Origin: Cheiracanthium punctorium | Taxonomy: Eukaryota > Arthropoda > Arachnida > Araneae > Cheiracanthiidae | Reading direction: 5' to 3' | Assembly (NCBI GenBank): GCA_038373885.1 | Contig: JAWZYV010019958.1 | Span: forward strand, 186,001-250,000 | DNA: 64,000 nt | In this document: one piece after another, positions 61,987-64,000 of the stretch | How the letters are laid out: every line of letters starts with the position of its first letter | Position numbering within the stretch: the first letter of the stretch is position 1 | The notes under the pieces: model-generated | Databases searched by the model: none | What the model saw: only the letters and a program-made list of their open reading frames with translations | What the model was told of the DNA's origin: nothing | Made by a program: the position numbers and the translations under genes

Positions 61987-63830
61987 AGTTGTCGAATCTT
62001 GATTTAAGGAATGTCAAGAAATCGATTATAAAAATCATTAAATCAAAATTATTTAACAATAACTATAATGATTAGCGTACGAAGGAAAAAAAATATTTTT
62101 CTACTAAAATCACTGCACTCGTATGAGATTTTTATTTATTTCTCAATTGTCGATCGCCAATTTTTATTTCTTTTTCTTCTAGCTTCTGTTAAGACTCATG
62201 TTGCGTAGTAGTAATTAAAACGCATTAAACTATTAATTAAGTAGATCTTTTTCTTCCCTGCATGTAATCTGTTTGGTCTGCAAACTAATAAATTATTCAA
62301 AATAAAATGTTTTTCAAATTTCTTTTTAAATTTTCGATTTCCCTTAGAAAAAGCTTGGAGTGCTATGTTTTGGATTTGTATTATTCAAGAGGGAGGGCAC
62401 AGGCGGCGCTTCTCCCCTTAGATGCTAGAGAAAAGTGCATGTCCATCAACCCCCACCCCCCCCCTCCTCTCGAAAAATACGTATTTACTTTAGATAAAAC
62501 GGGATTTCACATAGTACATATAATAAGCTTTACTTTAGATAAAATGAGTATTCAAGATTTGAATATTCAAGAAATAAGTATTCATGATTGATGTGCAAAA
62601 CGTTGTAATGGTCACAATGACAAAAAAATGAGAGCAATTTGAACAGCAAAGACTTTAGATCGTGCGCAGACTGAAAAAGTTGATAATAGATGGCACTGTA
62701 ACGCAAGTGTAAGGAGATTGTCATAAACAGAGCATCTGCGCAATATATGGAAATAGCGAGTCCTGTAAAAGCTAAAGACAAATGATTATTCCAGTTCGTT
62801 GGTGCACCTTGAAAGACAAAAGCTTACTGAAGCTTTTTTATGAGAATTGATTCAGGAACTACAAAAAAAACCAAATTGTTTTATCAAGAATTTCTAGTAT
62901 TTCAAATGAAGTAGGAAAACAAAATCCTCATTAAAAAGTTTATTTATATGCTAGTGAATGCTAAAATGTTCCGAACTATCTAATTCATCAAGAACACGGA
63001 GTTGGTAGATTTTTTTTTTTTGGGGGGGGGGATTTAAAATTAATTCAAAACAGATAATAGGGTTCAACCAGGTGTGCTTATAACCCCAAAGATTTTACAC
63101 CTCTGAGAATTGATAGTTTATTAAATTTGCCAATATAGCTAAAGACTGATAAAGTGAATCAACACTAACCAGCGAATTTATCAATTACCTCTAAGATTTG
63201 AAAATCCGGAAAAATTCTACTGCAAGGAGCCGTTTGATTTGGTTAATTGACTGGGCAGCATAGTATAATGAAGACACCTTTTGTGTTAGCAAGAAACTCA
63301 CAACCATGATTCTCTTGCAATCTGACAAAACTGAAAAATATTACGCGATTTTGTTAACTAATTGTATGTTTTCAAGAATTCACGTAAAAAGGGATAGTTC
63401 TAACGTTTTAAATAAAGGTGATTGTGGTAAAATTTGTGATACAAGCTTATTTTTCTGTTCTTGTTATCAATTTCTTCCAAATTGTACCGTTTTAAGGAAA
63501 AGATAATAACTATTAGTTCCAATCAACAGTATTCAAGTCGAACTTAATATGTTCATTTGTAATAAAAGAATATTCTTAAGGAAAAAAAAATAATAAATTA
63601 TTTTCTTTTATATAATTCTCTGTCTCTTTATGTGCATGTACTGACTATTAACCATTTGAATGGGTAAGAAGTAGCATTTTCGTACAAATGTACTCGACGT
63701 TTCATCGCAATGCACCGACATTTAGGCAAAGTAAAACATTCAAACAGTTTCACAACTTAAAAGTCTGAAAATGGTGTTTATACGTCATTTTCTTTAAATC
63801 TCAATTTCTGAGAGTTTTATTATTATCTCT
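61987..63830. other. AT-rich intergenic DNA, no gene seen
   Basis: Short open frames (62307, 62530, 63306) lack features. A C-run lies near 62450 and a T/G-run near 63010-63030. Confidence 0.5.
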
Positions 63831-63834
63831 ACTT

Positions 63835-64000
63835 ATTATAAAAGAAGGTGTCTGTGTGTCTGTGTGTGTGTGTGTCTGTCGGCAGCGTTACGGACAAACG
63901 GCTACACCTAGAAACACCAAATTTGGTACTCGGGAAGATGTAAATATGTAGTTGTGCACCTCGAAGCGATTTTTTCAAAATTCGACCTAGATTTTTTTTT
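63835..64000 (+). repeat. start of a dispersed repeat cut by window end
   Basis: TGTCTGTGTGTCTGTGTGTG followed by GTTACGGACAAACGGCTACA and CACCAAATTTGGTACTCG. The lead-in with TGTCTG runs and a substrate-like ACACCAAATTTGGTA block is typical of a dispersed element. It is incomplete. Confidence 0.35.

Overview
The window is animal nuclear DNA. It is AT-rich, has no operon-like gene packing, and shows GT-AG introns, long intergenic stretches, microsatellites, many homopolymer tracts and a very dense load of cut-and-paste DNA transposons. The transposon mix (hAT, piggyBac-like TTAA elements, Tc1/mariner, pogo/Tigger) and a tRNA-derived SINE fit an arthropod. An arachnid is my best guess from general impression, but nothing in the sequence proves the taxon. 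No rRNA, true tRNA gene, CRISPR array or prokaryotic feature was seen.

Host gene. I can support one protein-coding gene, on the + strand. It has five coding exons (37547-37653, 39505-39582, 41065-41127, 43914-44014, 46501-46553) that splice in frame into a 133-residue, highly charged, probably disordered protein with a basic NLS-like cluster. I do not recognise the family. A 5' non-coding exon must lie upstream of 37544. Exons 2 and 3 are frame-neutral cassettes. Every intron carries at least one DNA transposon.

Layout. 1-3.3 kb: AT-rich intergenic DNA with one candidate conserved non-coding block and an (AC)n(GC)n(AC)n tract. 3.4-11.9 kb: a five-level nest of transposons; each of the four hAT-type levels is bounded by its own 8-bp target-site duplication (TSD), and the innermost level is a decayed mariner. 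12-34.5 kb: mostly intergenic, with hAT MITEs, TTAA elements, pogo-like remnants, a SINE head and a few complex-sequence islands that may be regulatory. 35-37 kb: a pogo-like deletion derivative and a hAT element with reiterated subterminal motifs. 37.5-47.1 kb: the five-exon gene. 47-64 kb: more intergenic DNA with a 46-bp perfect palindrome, a Tc1 element containing a TTAA MITE, a foldback element containing a hAT MITE, and tandem-repeat families.

Transposon families. Family A is a TTAA-flanked element whose right half is a long inverted copy of its middle; about 13 full or partial copies are present. Family B (about 407 bp, six copies), C (a deletion derivative that keeps a broken piggyBac-type transposase start), D (two copies), L (two copies of exactly 284 bp), T and U also use TTAA. 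In intron 3, B, C, D and A lie end to end and share single TTAA tetranucleotides at each junction. Family E is a hAT-type MITE with six copies, five of them with intact 8-bp TSDs. Most transposase traces are 3'-terminal fragments left after internal deletion. The overall picture is an intergenic and intronic landscape built by repeated nested insertion of non-autonomous DNA transposons around a small, split host gene.
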